From contig DGTC01000068.1 in NCBI GenBank assembly GCA_002394205.1, positions 62,001 through 126,000 of the forward strand: a stretch of DNA of 64,000 nucleotides, given 5' to 3'. The notes under the pieces were generated by a model. The model was given only the letters and a program-made list of their open reading frames with translations, was not told the origin of the DNA and did no database searches. Every line of letters begins with the position of its first letter. Positions within the stretch are counted from its first letter, which is position 1. Position numbers and translations under genes: made by a program. The stretch is from Lachnospira sp. UBA4346. GTDB taxonomy: Bacteria > Bacillota > Clostridia > Lachnospirales > Lachnospiraceae. Below are positions 16,696 to 25,878 of the stretch, piece by piece.

Positions 16696-17715
16696 ATGAT
16701 GAAACATATTCTTTTAATTGCAACCGGCGGCACCATTGCTTCCACTGAATCCGGTGAAGGTCTTGCACCTTCTATCAATGCAAATGAACTTCTGGCAAAT
16801 ATACCCGAAATAAAGTCTCTCTGTGCATTAACCGGTATTTCCATTATGAGCATTGACAGCACCAACATGAATCCAACCCGAATGATACACATTGCCAATG
16901 CCATTTCTGACAATTACAGCCATTATGATGGTTTTGTTATCACTCATGGAACGGATACAATGGCATACAGTGCTGCTGCCCTTAGCTATATGCTGCAAGG
17001 TCTTAATAAACCCGTCGTTTTAACCGGCTCACAGATTGCCCTAGAAGCTCCAAACACAGATGCCAAACGAAATTTAGCTGATGCTATCCGTTTTGCCTGC
17101 GAAGAGATTCGTGGAGTATATATCGCATTTAATGGTATTATTATCAACGGAACGCATGCCATGAAAATAAAGACAAGAAGTTTTGACGGTTTCGCAAGTA
17201 TGAATTTTCCTGAAATCGCCCAAATAAAAGGAACTGACATTATCCGTAATCAGGAATTAATTGATAAGGGATATTTCAAAAAATACGCAATTTCTCATAC
17301 AGATTGCTTTCATCCAACACCAACTCTTTGCGAAGATGTTTTTATTGTGAAACTATTTCCCGGTATTCAACCGCAAATTTTTGATTTTATCAAACAAAAC
17401 TATAAAGGCGTTATCATCGAAAGTTTTGGTATCGGCGGAATTCCAAATGAACCCTATAATATTGCCGGTAAAATCGGTGAATTAATTGCATCCGGTATCG
17501 CTGTTGTCATCACTACACAATGTCTGTATGAAGGCATTGATTTAGGCGTATATGCTGTCGGACAGAATATGGCAAAAGAACATGTAATTCTGGGGGCAGA
17601 CATGACAGCAGAAGCTCTAACCATGAAATTAATGTGGGCACTGCACGCCTTTGATTCCATAAAAGACATCAAAAAATATATGGAAACACCTTACTTCTCA
17701 GACCGCAGTTACTGA
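16696..17715 (+). CDS. ansA: Type I (cytoplasmic) L-asparaginase
   Basis: 339 residues. It hydrolyses asparagine to aspartate and ammonia. The two catalytic threonine motifs are intact: ATGGTIAS at the N-terminus and THGTDTM near residue 90. There is no signal peptide, and the sequence is of the AnsA (type I) kind. Two consecutive ATGs follow AGAAAGGA; the first (16696) and second (16699) are equally plausible. A longer upstream frame has no ribosome site. Monocistronic, closed by a bidirectional terminator. Confidence 0.92.
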   Translation: MMKHILLIATGGTIASTESGEGLAPSINANELLANIPEIKSLCALTGISIMSIDSTNMNPTRMIHIANAISDNYSHYDGFVITHGTDTMAYSAAALSYMLQGLNKPVVLTGSQIALEAPNTDAKRNLADAIRFACEEIRGVYIAFNGIIINGTHAMKIKTRSFDGFASMNFPEIAQIKGTDIIRNQELIDKGYFKKYAISHTDCFHPTPTLCEDVFIVKLFPGIQPQIFDFIKQNYKGVIIESFGIGGIPNEPYNIAGKIGELIASGIAVVITTQCLYEGIDLGVYAVGQNMAKEHVILGADMTAEALTMKLMWALHAFDSIKDIKKYMETPYFSDRSY

Positions 17716-17790
17716 TTTATTCATTTTCATCCTCCTGACAGGCTGACACTTTCAAATAAATATATTCGTTGTGCCTGTTTTCTTGCATCT

Positions 17791-17826
17791 AAAAAACCAG
17801 TATCGCAAAAATGCAATACTGGTTTT
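17791..17826. terminator. Bidirectional terminator between ansA and the zinc-ribbon genes
   Basis: AAAAACCAGTATCGC pairs with GCAATACTGGTTTTT, with A-runs before and T-runs after, between convergent genes. Confidence 0.88.
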
Positions 17827-17847
17827 TGTCACTTAATTGGATTTTAA

Positions 17848-18930
17848 TTATCTCTTACTAATAAACTGACTGTATGTCCAACCATATTTACCATTGATAT
17901 CGCTTCCATAGTACCATAAATTTCCACCATCATCATAGGCTTCTCCATAGATATAGAATATATCTGAAATCGTAATGGAACCTATCGAATCATAATTTGT
18001 TCCAGGACCTGTACGAATATTTAAACCTTCTCCCGTACATACGGCACGTGTACTTGATGAATACATTTTATTAGGCTTAATAATCGATGAGGAATCATCT
18101 GCTACACCTGTTGCGTACTGAGGACTGTCTTCACTCAATACAGTCACTGTACAAGATACCGTTGCTGTACTATTCTGTGAATCTGTTACAGAGTATTTTA
18201 CAGTATATGTACCAATTGTATTAAAATTAACATATGTAACTTCAATTTTATCACTGATATCTCCATCTTCCTCATCAATCGCTGTTACACCATCTAATAA
18301 ATCTACAGGCGTACCTACAACCGTCTGAACATCTTTCACTCCATAAAATTCCGGTTTTGTATTTTTTGCCGGTGCTTTACTTGTCGCTTCCGTTGTTGCT
18401 GCAGCCTCTGTCTGTCTGTGTTCAATTGTATTCTCTGTTGATTCTGCCACAGTCGTTACCGCTGCTGTTTCTTTTGACTGTTTTTCCTTTTTATTTGAAG
18501 AGGTAAGCAGCATTGCAATAACCATTCCAATAATCACACCCAAAACAATGACACCGCAAACAATTCCAATAATAAGACCTTTATTACCTTTTCTTTCTTC
18601 TTGCTGCACAGTATTTATTTGTTGTGCACTTTCATTCTGCACATTTCCTGTCTGAACCGTTGCCTGATATATTGGCTGTACAGGTTCAACAGCCGGATTC
18701 GGCGTACTCTGTGTAAATACCTGTTCACGATTAACCTGCTCAACCATTTTATTGGCCTGTGCACTAACCGCCTTCTCAATCTCATCCACATCCTGCATGG
18801 ATGCCTTTTCTTCTAAAGATGATTCCTGTACCTGATTGTCTGTTTCTGCATTATTCTGTAATAATGCGCCACAATGTGCACAAAACTTATCTCCATCTTG
18901 ATTTGGCTTGCCACATCTACCACAAAACAT
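17848..18930 (-). CDS. Zinc-ribbon membrane protein with Ig-like and SH3 extracellular domains
   Basis: 360 residues. Residues 1-25 are a zinc ribbon (CGRCGKPNQDG...CAHCG). A polar linker leads to one membrane helix near 113-140 (GLIIGIVCGVIVLGVIIGMV). Outside come a Thr/Ala-rich stretch, an Ig-like DUF5011-type domain (VDLLDGVTAIDEEDGDIS ... TYTVKYSVTDSQ) and a C-terminal bacterial SH3 domain (GEGLNIRTGPGTNYDSIG). SH3 domains bind cell-wall peptide. It is the last of three zinc-ribbon genes in a row; the ribosome site GGAGG overlaps the end of the previous gene. Function unknown, perhaps wall sensing. Confidence 0.85.
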   Translation of the reverse strand: MFCGRCGKPNQDGDKFCAHCGALLQNNAETDNQVQESSLEEKASMQDVDEIEKAVSAQANKMVEQVNREQVFTQSTPNPAVEPVQPIYQATVQTGNVQNESAQQINTVQQEERKGNKGLIIGIVCGVIVLGVIIGMVIAMLLTSSNKKEKQSKETAAVTTVAESTENTIEHRQTEAAATTEATSKAPAKNTKPEFYGVKDVQTVVGTPVDLLDGVTAIDEEDGDISDKIEVTYVNFNTIGTYTVKYSVTDSQNSTATVSCTVTVLSEDSPQYATGVADDSSSIIKPNKMYSSSTRAVCTGEGLNIRTGPGTNYDSIGSITISDIFYIYGEAYDDGGNLWYYGSDINGKYGWTYSQFISKR

Positions 18931-18936
18931 TTAATC

Positions 18937-20346
18937 TCAACCTCCAAAACTTGAAATATTACCAATTACTTCACATGTATACTTACTCTTGTTATTTTTA
19001 ATAATTTCATTATACATTGTCTCTCCAGATGTATATCCGGATAAACTTGATGAATTACCATATCGAAGACTCGTTGTTCCCCTGATACTTAATGATGAAT
19101 CATGGGTAATTGAACCATTTCCTTTAATCAATATTCCTGACATATACACAGGGAAATATACTTTCGTTGCAGAAAATGTACGATATGAAGAATTTGTACG
19201 CGGCTTTGCACTAACATTTGCAGAATATACAACGCATGCATAGTTATTATTTCCACTATTTTGTTTCAGGAAATACACTCCTTCATATTGTAAATCTGAA
19301 TATGTTACTCCATAATCTGAATTGATTCCGGTAATGTATGAAGTAACTTTATCTTTTGCATCTTTTTTTAATACATCCAGATTACTATCTGATATATCAG
19401 AAATTTTCTGAACATATTCATCTACTTTATTACATTCATATTGCTTCTCTGTCTGATTGAAACGATATCCGTTTTCAAGAGCTTCCGGTTCATCTGTTTT
19501 GACACGAACCGTAATCTTATCTCCACTAGCAATATTGGATGTTTTGTCCGCAGTAAAAGACAATTTTTTCAAGAATGAATCATCTGAATTTGTTGCTGTA
19601 TTGCTCAGTTTCACTTTAACCTTTGGAGAAACCCCATCAAAATCAACAGATACATATTCAAATGGATCAATTAACTTTGCCTGATCTAAACCGTCAACTT
19701 TATATGAAGATTCTTTCGAAACTAATGTAATTCCCATTTTTTGTTTTACCGTGACTGGAATATTTATCATTAGCTTTACAGATTCTCCATTTGATATATG
19801 AGACTCTTTATCTAATTGCATAGCAAATCCACAATCAGCTAATGAATCCGCAACCTTTCTTTCCAATCTCGAAATATCAGCATCTGCCATCTTTTTTAGA
19901 TTATATCCCTGTGCCTTTAAGATTGCATGGTAGAAATCAGATTTATTCAACTTAATTTCTGCTTTTCCCGCTTCATTATATCCCGAAATCTGAACTTCAA
20001 CATATTTATTGACATCGACTCTTTTTTTTATATTATTATAAGCTATATAACCGCCTACGCCTACTACAACACAAATGGCAGCAATTATACCTATAATAAT
20101 TTTCATTTTTTTAGACAAACCTTTTTTTGGAATGTCTGATTGGTTTCCCACCTGCATCTGTACCGGTGTTGAATTTAGCATTGGTTCCGGCATCGATGTT
20201 GCATCTGATTGCGCGGACTGATTATACGCTTCCAGCATTGACGGATGTAATACCTGTGTTTCTGCACCCCCTAAAGGCTGTCCACAAGATTGACAAAATG
20301 CCGCTTCATCCTCATTTTTGGCTCCGCATTGTGCACAAAACTTCAT
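18937..20346 (-). CDS. Zinc-ribbon single-pass membrane protein, large extracellular domain
   Basis: 469 residues. The N-terminus is a zinc ribbon (CAQCGAKNEDEAAFCQSCG), followed by a basic stretch and one membrane helix near 78-103. The 360-residue outside part is beta-rich and has a repeat-like region (VDFDGVSPKVKVKLSNTA) recalling TcaA/YvbJ-type envelope proteins, though I cannot confirm the family. It is the middle gene of the trio; only six bases separate it from the next one. AAGGAG precedes the ATG. Function not recognised. Confidence 0.8.
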   Translation of the reverse strand: MKFCAQCGAKNEDEAAFCQSCGQPLGGAETQVLHPSMLEAYNQSAQSDATSMPEPMLNSTPVQMQVGNQSDIPKKGLSKKMKIIIGIIAAICVVVGVGGYIAYNNIKKRVDVNKYVEVQISGYNEAGKAEIKLNKSDFYHAILKAQGYNLKKMADADISRLERKVADSLADCGFAMQLDKESHISNGESVKLMINIPVTVKQKMGITLVSKESSYKVDGLDQAKLIDPFEYVSVDFDGVSPKVKVKLSNTATNSDDSFLKKLSFTADKTSNIASGDKITVRVKTDEPEALENGYRFNQTEKQYECNKVDEYVQKISDISDSNLDVLKKDAKDKVTSYITGINSDYGVTYSDLQYEGVYFLKQNSGNNNYACVVYSANVSAKPRTNSSYRTFSATKVYFPVYMSGILIKGNGSITHDSSLSIRGTTSLRYGNSSSLSGYTSGETMYNEIIKNNKSKYTCEVIGNISSFGG

Positions 20347-20364
20347 CTATTTGTCTCCTTAATA

Positions 20365-21321
20365 CTAAAAAATTCTATTAAACATGTATTCAAGTGATTT
20401 TAATGGATTAGATGATGTATTTTTATAAGAAGACATTTGTCTGCTTAATTCTTTCAAATTCATTTTTAATGTTTCCGGAAGATATATTGTCCAACATTTT
20501 GAATATATAAATGTTGAAATTGCATAGAATACAATAAATGCAATAATATACATGTATACAATCTTACTGTTTCTTCTTTCATCTTCTAATGGAGCACATA
20601 AGCACAATACAGTCCAACCAATTACATTTCCTAATGAAAAAATAACAAATGCTACGATTGCTGACTGATAACTAAATAATGCAACAACCATTGAAAATAC
20701 TGTTACAACACTAACTGCAAGACTTCGTAATGATACCAATGAAAGTACCTGCTGGAAACTAAGCTCACTCTTTGCTATCTTATGTCCTAAAAATACCAAT
20801 CCTGCCAAAATACATGACAAAATAATTGACAAGAACGTTGTAATGAAAAATGAACTAAAATAAGGCATTTCAATATAGCCCATAAACGCACGGGAAGTAA
20901 GATCTGCATCCTGCAATGTCGCAATCATTAAAATAAAACTGCGTAACTTCTGTAAAAGCTCTGCTGCAAAAATTCCTGTCAATACACCCTGTACTGCAAT
21001 AAAAATCATTGCATATATAAAATTTCCTTCTGCCGCATATTCTCTTCCGGCAATTAACGGACTTGAAAATAATTCTTTTAATACAGAAAACAGTTGACCT
21101 TTTCCTGAATTCTGCTGTGGCTGCACCTGCTGATATTGCTGCTGATACTGATATTGTGGAGCCTGCTGGTATTGCTGCTGATACTGTGGTGCCTGTTGCT
21201 GATACTGCGGTGCCTGTTGCTGATACTGTGGTGTCTGTTGCTGATACTGTGCTCCTCCCACACATGAACATACTTCTCCTGGTTGAAGTGGTTTTCCACA
21301 TCGTGTACAAAAATTTGCCAT
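20365..21321 (-). CDS. Zinc-ribbon protein with Gln/Tyr repeats and multi-pass membrane domain
   Basis: 318 residues. CTRCGKPLQPGEVCSC at the start is a short zinc ribbon. Residues about 24-70 are a QYQQQAP-type heptad repeat. From about 110 onward there are about five membrane segments (MIFIAVQGVLTGIFAAEL, FFITTFLSIILSCILAGLVF, VVTVFSMVVALF, VIFSLGNVIGWTVLCL, IIAFIVFYAISTFIYS), an arrangement like Yip1/DUF1282-type proteins. First gene of the zinc-ribbon trio, with GGAGG before the ATG. Function not recognised. Confidence 0.8.
   Translation of the reverse strand: MANFCTRCGKPLQPGEVCSCVGGAQYQQQTPQYQQQAPQYQQQAPQYQQQYQQAPQYQYQQQYQQVQPQQNSGKGQLFSVLKELFSSPLIAGREYAAEGNFIYAMIFIAVQGVLTGIFAAELLQKLRSFILMIATLQDADLTSRAFMGYIEMPYFSSFFITTFLSIILSCILAGLVFLGHKIAKSELSFQQVLSLVSLRSLAVSVVTVFSMVVALFSYQSAIVAFVIFSLGNVIGWTVLCLCAPLEDERRNSKIVYMYIIAFIVFYAISTFIYSKCWTIYLPETLKMNLKELSRQMSSYKNTSSNPLKSLEYMFNRIF
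21113..21252. repeat. In-frame 21-bp tandem repeat coding QYQQQAP
   Basis: Degenerate copies of a 21-base unit (CTGTTGCTGATACTGYGGTG core) encode the Gln/Tyr-rich linker of the gene at 20365. Multiples of three keep the frame, so copy number can vary between strains. Confidence 0.75.
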
Positions 21322-21406
21322 AAGTTATCCTCCCTTTGTAACTTAACCATTTTATGTGTTTTCTTATGTACGCGAAAAGTGTAAAATCTTTTCCCGCTAA
21401 TGGCTT

Positions 21407-21439
21407 AAAAAAAACAAATGCCACCTTCGGTGTCGCTTG
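21407..21439 (-). promoter_or_regulatory. Hairpin plus U-run in the leader of the zinc-ribbon operon
   Basis: On the minus strand CAAGCGACACC-GAA-GGTGGCATTTG is an imperfect stem (firm part CACC/GGTG) followed by eight T. It lies between a promoter-like site and the first gene, so it resembles an attenuator. Confidence 0.45.
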
Positions 21440-21464
21440 CTTTTTTCTGCGCTCATTACATCAT

Positions 21465-21494
21465 AGTATATCATAATTTGACAAGAAATTACAA
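21465..21494 (-). promoter_or_regulatory. Probable promoter of the zinc-ribbon operon
   Basis: TTGTAA, 18 bases, TATACT on the minus strand, about 145 bases before the ATG at 21321. Confidence 0.5.
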
Positions 21495-21728
21495 ATTACA
21501 TCACCATTTTATAGAAGCCTATTCAGCTCCCCTATATGATTTACAAAATTGGCCGCCATGCAGCTTTCCCTTGTATTATTGTATTTAAAATTTTAATATT
21601 TTTGTTTATTTTCTAATAATTTATGTTACAATTCACATATAGAATATACACATTAGAAATGACTTATCATCTGTGTGAAAGCGACGCAGCGACTCATTTC
21701 TACTTATCGCTTTGGACTGGAGGCTATT

Positions 21729-22331
21729 ATGAGTACAATTATTACAATCGGTCGTGAATTCGGTAGTGGTGGTCATATTGTCGGCGAAATGCTATCACAG
21801 GAATTAGGAATTCCTTATTATGACAATGAACTCATTGCAATGGCTGTTGATTACGGCGAAATTCAGCGTGGACACCCTCTTGACAAATTTGATGAAAAAA
21901 AGACAAACCCGTGGCTCTTTGAAGTAAATTATACCGGCAATGAACATGCGCCAAAGGGTGAATCCATGGAGGAAGTTCTTTTCAAATTGCAGCAGGATGT
22001 TATGAAAGATATTGCCGCAAAGGGAAATGCTATCATCGTTGGCCGTTGTGCCGACAAAATTTTAAAAGAAGCCGGACACACCGTTATCAGCGTGTTTGTC
22101 GCAGCTTCCATGGAACAGCGAACCGAACGAATTATGCACAAATATGACGTAGAAGAAGCAAAAGCAATTTCTATTATTAAAAAACGGGATAAACGTCGTA
22201 AGTCATTCTACGAATTCCACACAGGAAAGGAATGGGGTAATCCGAAGACGTATGATTACTATTTCCATACCGATGATTTATCTTTATTAGAAATCACAAA
22301 TGAAATCGTAAGAATTTATGAGGGTCGTTAA
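21729..22331 (+). CDS. Cytidylate kinase-like family protein
   Basis: 200 residues from the ATG at 21729, set by GGAGG; the longer frame upstream has no site and reads through a short inverted repeat (AGAAATGA ... TCATTTCT, 21656-21703). The start STIITIGREFGSGGHIVGEML is a P-loop of the cytidylate-kinase-like family, with IIVGRCADKIL in the middle and a lid-like KKRDKRRKSFYEFHTGKEWG. True CMP kinases are longer and differ in the CMP-binding region, so the substrate is uncertain. Single gene, closed by a terminator at 22462. Confidence 0.82.
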   Translation: MSTIITIGREFGSGGHIVGEMLSQELGIPYYDNELIAMAVDYGEIQRGHPLDKFDEKKTNPWLFEVNYTGNEHAPKGESMEEVLFKLQQDVMKDIAAKGNAIIVGRCADKILKEAGHTVISVFVAASMEQRTERIMHKYDVEEAKAISIIKKRDKRRKSFYEFHTGKEWGNPKTYDYYFHTDDLSLLEITNEIVRIYEGR

Positions 22332-22461
22332 TTTATACCCTTTAGAAACAAACTCCGTTGTGAACGCACTTGTGAACGAATCTCCAAGAATTACCAACTT
22401 CCATCTCAGCAATGGCTTTCATTCTGGGAACTTCTAGGAGTTGGATTTCACAAGATGCTAA

Positions 22462-22524
22462 AAACACAGATACAGATATTCTCGCATAAGACTGCGACAT
22501 GAATACCGTATCTGTGTTTTTATT
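22462..22524. terminator. Bidirectional terminator between the kinase-like gene and the ABC transporter
   Basis: AAACACAGATAC pairs with GTATCTGTGTTT around a long loop; T-runs follow on both strands. The stretch 22332-22461 before it has a further weak hairpin (22394-22444) but no gene. Confidence 0.75.
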
Positions 22525-22574
22525 TACAATGCTTTTTTAACTTTTCAATTCCTTAAAATACAACGTCTGTGCCT

Positions 22575-25340
22575 TTACTCTGTACGCAACGCTGTTACCG
22601 GATCTTTCTTTGCTGCCTTCTTTGCAGGAATCAGACCGCCAATCAATGTTAAAACTGTACTTAAAATAATTAATACAATACCACTGCTTACCGGAAGTGC
22701 TGCATTTACCTGCGCAGAATCTGCAACTGCATGAATAACGGCATTACTTGGAATTAACAGCAGCAATGTGATTACAATACCGAGAACGCCTGAAATCAAA
22801 CCAATAATAAATGTTTCCGCATTAAATACCTGTGAGATATTTCTCTTTGATGCACCAATTGCACGCAAAATACCAATTTCTTTTGTACGCTCAAGGACTG
22901 AAATATAAGTAATAATACCAATCATAATAGATGATACGACAAGAGAAACTGCCACAAATGCAACCAATACATATGTGATGACATTGATAATCGTTGTCAC
23001 ACTGCTCATCAGCAATCCCACATAATCTGTATAGCTAATCTTATTTTCTTCTGCTGCATTTTCATTGTATTTCTTAATGCAATCTGAAATGGCATCCTTT
23101 GCCTCAAAACTATCTACATAAATATTAATACCGGACGGTGCATCTACACTGACCACACCAAAACCTGCCATATTATCATCATAATTACCAGTAGAAATAT
23201 AATTATCATAAATCGACAACAATGTGCTGTCATCCGGATTCTGCAAATAAGAATCTAACATCGCTGCCTGCCCTGCTTCTCCCATTGCAAGAATCTGTGT
23301 TGCCGCTTCTTCATTTCCAGCATATACCATCTGCATCATATCACGGAACATTGATGCCTTATCCGAAACGCCTAAATTCTCTAAATATTTCTTTGCATCT
23401 GCAATCTTTTCTGCGTCATCTGACGGTGCAAAGGCAAGTCCATTCAGTACATTAATTGTCTGGTTGGCTCTCTGCTCTTTTACAATCGCACTCTCATCTG
23501 CATAATCAATCAGATAATCTGTCAATGCCTGTGTATAACCTACCGGTGCATTGATAAATGTCGTATCTGCATCTTCTGAAATGCGGACAATACCGGTAAT
23601 CTTTAATTTCATTGCACTTTTGATAATTTCCTTCATCTGTGCAGTGTCTTCTGAAACATCTTTGTATGTTCCATTATCCTCTTTGATAAATGTATCACTC
23701 GCAGGTACTAAATATAAATCCTGCTTGCAAATATCTTCATAAGTCAATTTCTGACTGTCTACCGTTACGGTTTCCCCGGCATCAACCTTCTTCATCAACT
23801 CTTTGTACTCGGCTGTCGGAAGCATCCCAAGCTGATAAAGGGTCGTCGCAGAAATTTCATTGTTTGAATCTGCTACCAGTACCACTTCATCATAAGCCTT
23901 TGGCCAGTCACCGTATAATACCTCATAACTGTCCGTAATGGCTTCACTGATAGAATTCTTATCCTTCCCCGGCAATAATTCAGCAAAATTACTGTTGCCG
24001 CCTGCAGCACTTCCTCCCATAGAAAATGTAATTCCCATTGAAGAACTACCCGAAGAAGCTGCCGGTCCGCTCATCATACCATTTGTCACAGATGAAGCAT
24101 TATTGCTCTTTAATGTACTTCCATCTGTATTCACAAATGTTCCATCTGCATCATAAGTATATACATCAAACTTTGTATTGTATGAGTATACAATTCCATT
24201 TTCACGGATATATTTATTAATATCACTGTCCTTATTGTCTAAATACTTCTTAAACTCTGTCAGATTATTCTTTGTGAAACTTGTCGTAAAGCTGGATGCC
24301 ATTTCGATTCGCTTGCCATTGGAATAAATGCCATCTCGCTCATGGTCTATCTCTGTATCTTTGCCTGTATCCTGACTGGTTTCAATCAGACTGCTTAAAT
24401 CCATCGTTTCAGCCTGAATGGATATCGGATACGAGGTCATTGTGCTCTTCTGAATGTCCGTAATATAGGTGTTCACGCCATTTGAGAAGGACAAAATCAA
24501 CGCGATGCCGATAATACCAATCGAACCAGCAAATGCTGTTAAAAATGTTCTTCCTTTCTTTGTACGCAAATTATTAAATGACAACGACAACGCTGTCAGA
24601 ATCGACATGGAAGCCTTTCCCATATTCTTATGCTGTGGAGCTTCCATACTGGATTCTTCCAGCGCAAATGGCTGTGAATCGTCTACAATATGGCCATCCT
24701 TTACTTTGACAATTCGTGTTGCATATTCTTCTGCCAATTCCGGATTATGTGTTACCATAACAACCAATCTGTCTTTTGCTACTTCCTTTAACAGTTCCAT
24801 AACCTGTACGCTCGTCTCTGAATCAAGCGCACCTGTCGGCTCATCTGCAAGCAGAATATCCGGATTATTTACCAATGCTCTCGCAATCGCTACGCGCTGC
24901 ATCTGTCCACCAGACATCTGATTGGGTCTTTTGTGTAACTGGTTACCAAGTCCTACCTTTTCTAAGGCTTCTTTCGCACGCTTTCTGCGTTCTGTTCGAC
25001 TGACACCTGAAATCGTCAATGCCAGTTCTACATTGGCAAGTACACTCTGATGCGGAATCAGATTATAACTCTGGAATACAAAACCAATGGTATGATTTCT
25101 ATAGGAATCCCAATCTCTGTCCTTATATTTCTTTGTTGAAATTCCATTGATAATCAAATCTCCACTGTCATAGCGGTCTAGTCCACCGATAATATTCAAC
25201 AAAGTGGTCTTTCCTGAACCGGACGGTCCAAGAATTGCTACAAATTCATTGTCTCTTAAATTCAATGAAACGTGATCCAATGCAGTCTGCACCAAATCAC
25301 CAGTCTTATACTCTTTACAGATATTCTGTATCTGAAGCAT
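22575..25340 (-). CDS. MacB-type ABC transporter, ATPase fused to FtsX-like permease
   Basis: 921 residues from the ATG at 25340, after AGGGAG. Residues 1-225 are a LolD-like ATPase: Walker A GPSGSGKTT, signature MSGGQMQRVAIARAL, Walker B ILLADEPTGALDSET. A membrane helix near 275 leads to a 480-residue extracellular domain, and the last 150 residues hold three helices with the FtsX motif (ERTKEIGILRAIGASKRNI). Fusion of both parts in one chain is the MacB layout, which moves peptides or lipids mechanically rather than through a channel. The extracellular part is unusually large. Substrate unknown; no two-component system is adjacent. Confidence 0.9.
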   Translation of the reverse strand: MLQIQNICKEYKTGDLVQTALDHVSLNLRDNEFVAILGPSGSGKTTLLNIIGGLDRYDSGDLIINGISTKKYKDRDWDSYRNHTIGFVFQSYNLIPHQSVLANVELALTISGVSRTERRKRAKEALEKVGLGNQLHKRPNQMSGGQMQRVAIARALVNNPDILLADEPTGALDSETSVQVMELLKEVAKDRLVVMVTHNPELAEEYATRIVKVKDGHIVDDSQPFALEESSMEAPQHKNMGKASMSILTALSLSFNNLRTKKGRTFLTAFAGSIGIIGIALILSFSNGVNTYITDIQKSTMTSYPISIQAETMDLSSLIETSQDTGKDTEIDHERDGIYSNGKRIEMASSFTTSFTKNNLTEFKKYLDNKDSDINKYIRENGIVYSYNTKFDVYTYDADGTFVNTDGSTLKSNNASSVTNGMMSGPAASSGSSSMGITFSMGGSAAGGNSNFAELLPGKDKNSISEAITDSYEVLYGDWPKAYDEVVLVADSNNEISATTLYQLGMLPTAEYKELMKKVDAGETVTVDSQKLTYEDICKQDLYLVPASDTFIKEDNGTYKDVSEDTAQMKEIIKSAMKLKITGIVRISEDADTTFINAPVGYTQALTDYLIDYADESAIVKEQRANQTINVLNGLAFAPSDDAEKIADAKKYLENLGVSDKASMFRDMMQMVYAGNEEAATQILAMGEAGQAAMLDSYLQNPDDSTLLSIYDNYISTGNYDDNMAGFGVVSVDAPSGINIYVDSFEAKDAISDCIKKYNENAAEENKISYTDYVGLLMSSVTTIINVITYVLVAFVAVSLVVSSIMIGIITYISVLERTKEIGILRAIGASKRNISQVFNAETFIIGLISGVLGIVITLLLLIPSNAVIHAVADSAQVNAALPVSSGIVLIILSTVLTLIGGLIPAKKAAKKDPVTALRTE

Positions 25341-25399
25341 AATGGCTCTCCCTTCTGTATGCAATTAAATTGTTACCATTCCATAGTACTATAAATAAT

Positions 25400-25434
25400 A
25401 AAAAAAGGGAAGAAATCTAAACGATTTCTTCCAA
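25400..25434 (-). terminator. Terminator after the Dabb gene
   Basis: A perfect 10-bp stem GGAAGAAATC/GATTTCTTCC is followed on the minus strand by CCCTTTTTTT. Confidence 0.88.
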
Positions 25435-25533
25435 TTTTCTTTTGATAATCAAATTTTTAGGTTGTCAAGTATTAATCACTTATACTTTTTATACAAATAG
25501 TATTATTAAATGCTTTCTTTTCATTTCTTATCA

Positions 25534-25836
25534 TTATACTAAGAAATCTAAGCACATACGAACTTCCATAAATGGTCTGACATATGTATCTGCAACCTCG
25601 ACATGCGCCGAATGTGTCTTATATGCAGTCAACGCTTCTTCATCTGTAAATGTAGAATCTAACAGAATATCTGCTGTTGAAGAAGCTAACGCTTCAATCT
25701 GCACATGACACTCCGTAAGCCCCGGAACCTGTCCTAACAGCCCTTCAAGACCTTTTTTTACATTTTCCTTAATCTGCTGCTTTTCCTCGGCAGTCTTTTC
25801 CTCTTTGATTTTCCACAAAATAATATGTTTTACCAT
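25534..25836 (-). CDS. Dabb-family stress-responsive alpha/beta barrel protein
   Basis: 100 residues, the normal length of a single Dabb domain. MVKHIILWKIKE at the start, the central VPGLTECHVQIE and a late HSAHVEVADTYVRPF, including the conserved His, are diagnostic. These dimeric barrels are found in stress-induced proteins and some polyketide cyclases; the substrate here is unknown. AAGGAG precedes the ATG. It may be cotranscribed with the SulP gene 42 bases upstream. Confidence 0.88.
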   Translation of the reverse strand: MVKHIILWKIKEEKTAEEKQQIKENVKKGLEGLLGQVPGLTECHVQIEALASSTADILLDSTFTDEEALTAYKTHSAHVEVADTYVRPFMEVRMCLDFLV

Positions 25837-25878
25837 ATGAATTCTCCTTCTCTGACAAGTAACTTTCTATTAAAAAAA

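Noticed and set aside
18601..18816. Hydrophobic plus-strand frame inside the zinc-ribbon SH3 gene
   Set aside because: No ribosome site; the hydrophobicity is explained by reading the polar linker in antisense.
21113..21252. Tandem repeat considered as a CRISPR array
   Set aside because: Units are 21 bases, contiguous without spacers and coding, with no cas genes near.
21078..21424. Repeat-rich frames over the QYQQQAP region in other phases
   Set aside because: Tandem 21-bp repeats open all frames; only the zinc-ribbon frame has a ribosome site and conserved domains.
21729..22331. Calling the gene cmk
   Set aside because: It is the short cytidylate-kinase-like family; the CMP-binding region of true Cmk is not recognisable.
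22332..22574. Structured intergenic DNA considered as an att site or tRNA remnant
   Set aside because: No tRNA-like end, no integrase and no mobile genes nearby.
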